From Candidatus Gerdarchaeota archaeon (GTDB lineage Archaea; Asgardarchaeota; Heimdallarchaeia; JABLTI01): a DNA stretch of 13,608 nucleotides. The translations under genes and the position numbers were made by a program. Positions 13,230 through 13,608 of this stretch are shown here, in pieces. How positions within the stretch are numbered: the stretch's first letter is position 1; each line of letters opens with the position of its first letter. The stretch covers positions 1-13,608 of the forward strand of contig JAEOUJ010000137.1 in assembly GCA_016839405.1 (NCBI GenBank). The letters run 5' to 3'. Below the pieces are notes generated by a model. The model ran no database searches, was not told where the DNA came from, and saw nothing but the letters and a program-made list of their open reading frames with translations.

Positions 13230-13608
13230 TTGACAAAAGAAAGATTAATTAAGAAAATTCTCACTAGTCGACTGACTTTGGAAGGAGCAGGAGTTAAGCT
13301 TAAAAGAGTTTTTGGATTTAACCAAGTTCCATTATTTGATCCATTTCTCTTGTTGGATCATTTTGGTTCAGATAATCCAGCAGATTATCTTAAAGGATTT
13401 CCTTGGCATCCTCATCGGGGTATTGAAACTATTACTTACATGAAAGAGGGTAAAGTAGAACATAAAGACAGTTTGGGGAACAGCGGTACTATTGAATCAG
13501 GGGATGTTCAATGGATGACAGCTGGAAGTGGTATTATACACCAAGAAATGCCAAAAGAATATGAGGGTAAGATGATGGGTTTCCAGTTATGGGCTAATTT
13601 ACCAGCTA
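13230..13608 (+). CDS. Pirin family protein, 5' part (cut by window edge)
   Basis: The first 126 residues of a pirin-like bicupin; the rest lies beyond the window (family length about 280-300). Hallmarks of the N-terminal cupin are clear: FDPFLLLDHFGSDNP, then FPWHPHRGIETITYMKEGKV, EHKDSLGNSGTIESGDVQWM, and TAGSGIIHQEMPKEYEG. HPH in the second block and H-Q-E in the last are the three His and one Glu metal ligands of pirins. Family members act as metal-dependent quercetinase-like dioxygenases or as redox-sensing regulators; this sequence does not say which. The start is TTG at 13230: an in-frame TGA lies at 13224-13226, so nothing longer is possible. GGTG (13220-13223) sits six bases before it. 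It is separated from endonuclease V by 109 bases and a T-rich tract, so it is probably a separate unit. Confidence 0.93.
   Translation, partial: MTKERLIKKILTSRLTLEGAGVKLKRVFGFNQVPLFDPFLLLDHFGSDNPADYLKGFPWHPHRGIETITYMKEGKVEHKDSLGNSGTIESGDVQWMTAGSGIIHQEMPKEYEGKMMGFQLWANLPA

Overview
This window comes from a very AT-rich prokaryote (about 30% GC by eye), most likely an archaeon. The evidence is TATA-like boxes about 25 bases before likely transcription starts, short T-rich tracts after genes instead of strong GC hairpins, Shine-Dalgarno sequences of the GGTG/GGTGAT type, several genes that must start at TTG, a Hef/FANCM-type helicase, and archaeal-style TldD/PmbA proteins. An Asgard or similar low-GC lineage would fit, but nothing here proves it. 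No insertion sequence, CRISPR array, rRNA or phage gene was seen.

Layout. Positions 1-357 hold the end, or all, of a small unknown protein, convergent with a GNAT acetyltransferase (385-1086, minus). A divergent promoter region separates that gene from a 425-residue ArsB/SLC13-like anion transporter (1279-2556, plus). The transporter runs tail to tail into a Hef/FANCM-like SF2 helicase (2563-4244, minus), which is split into two frames exactly at a run of seven A residues. Next is a minus-strand operon, read from 8479 down to 4362: tldD, then two tandem pmbA/tldE paralogues. TldD carries the HExxxH zinc-protease site and the two TldE-like proteins lack it, so they may be alternative partners for one catalytic subunit. 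A 20-base perfect palindrome followed by T7 lies at the junction of the two paralogues. A shorter version of the palindrome lies upstream of tldD.

Divergent from tldD are a 118-residue unknown protein (8636-8992), a GNAT protein with a C-terminal extension (9063-10064), and a protein that looks like two degenerate GNAT folds (10195-11094). Positions 11095-11441 hold no intact gene but a recognisable decayed reading frame on the minus strand. Beyond it are a solitary amino-DNA methyltransferase with no restriction partner (minus), a class II tRNA-Ser(GCT) (minus) with an unusual A discriminator base, endonuclease V (plus), and the 5' part of a pirin gene cut by the window edge (plus).

Together this is chromosomal housekeeping and accessory content: DNA repair (helicase, endonuclease V), peptide processing (TldD/TldE), acetyl transfer and anion transport. 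The strongest leads are the slippery-site frameshift in the helicase, the duplicated TldE, the palindrome, and the A73 tRNA-Ser.
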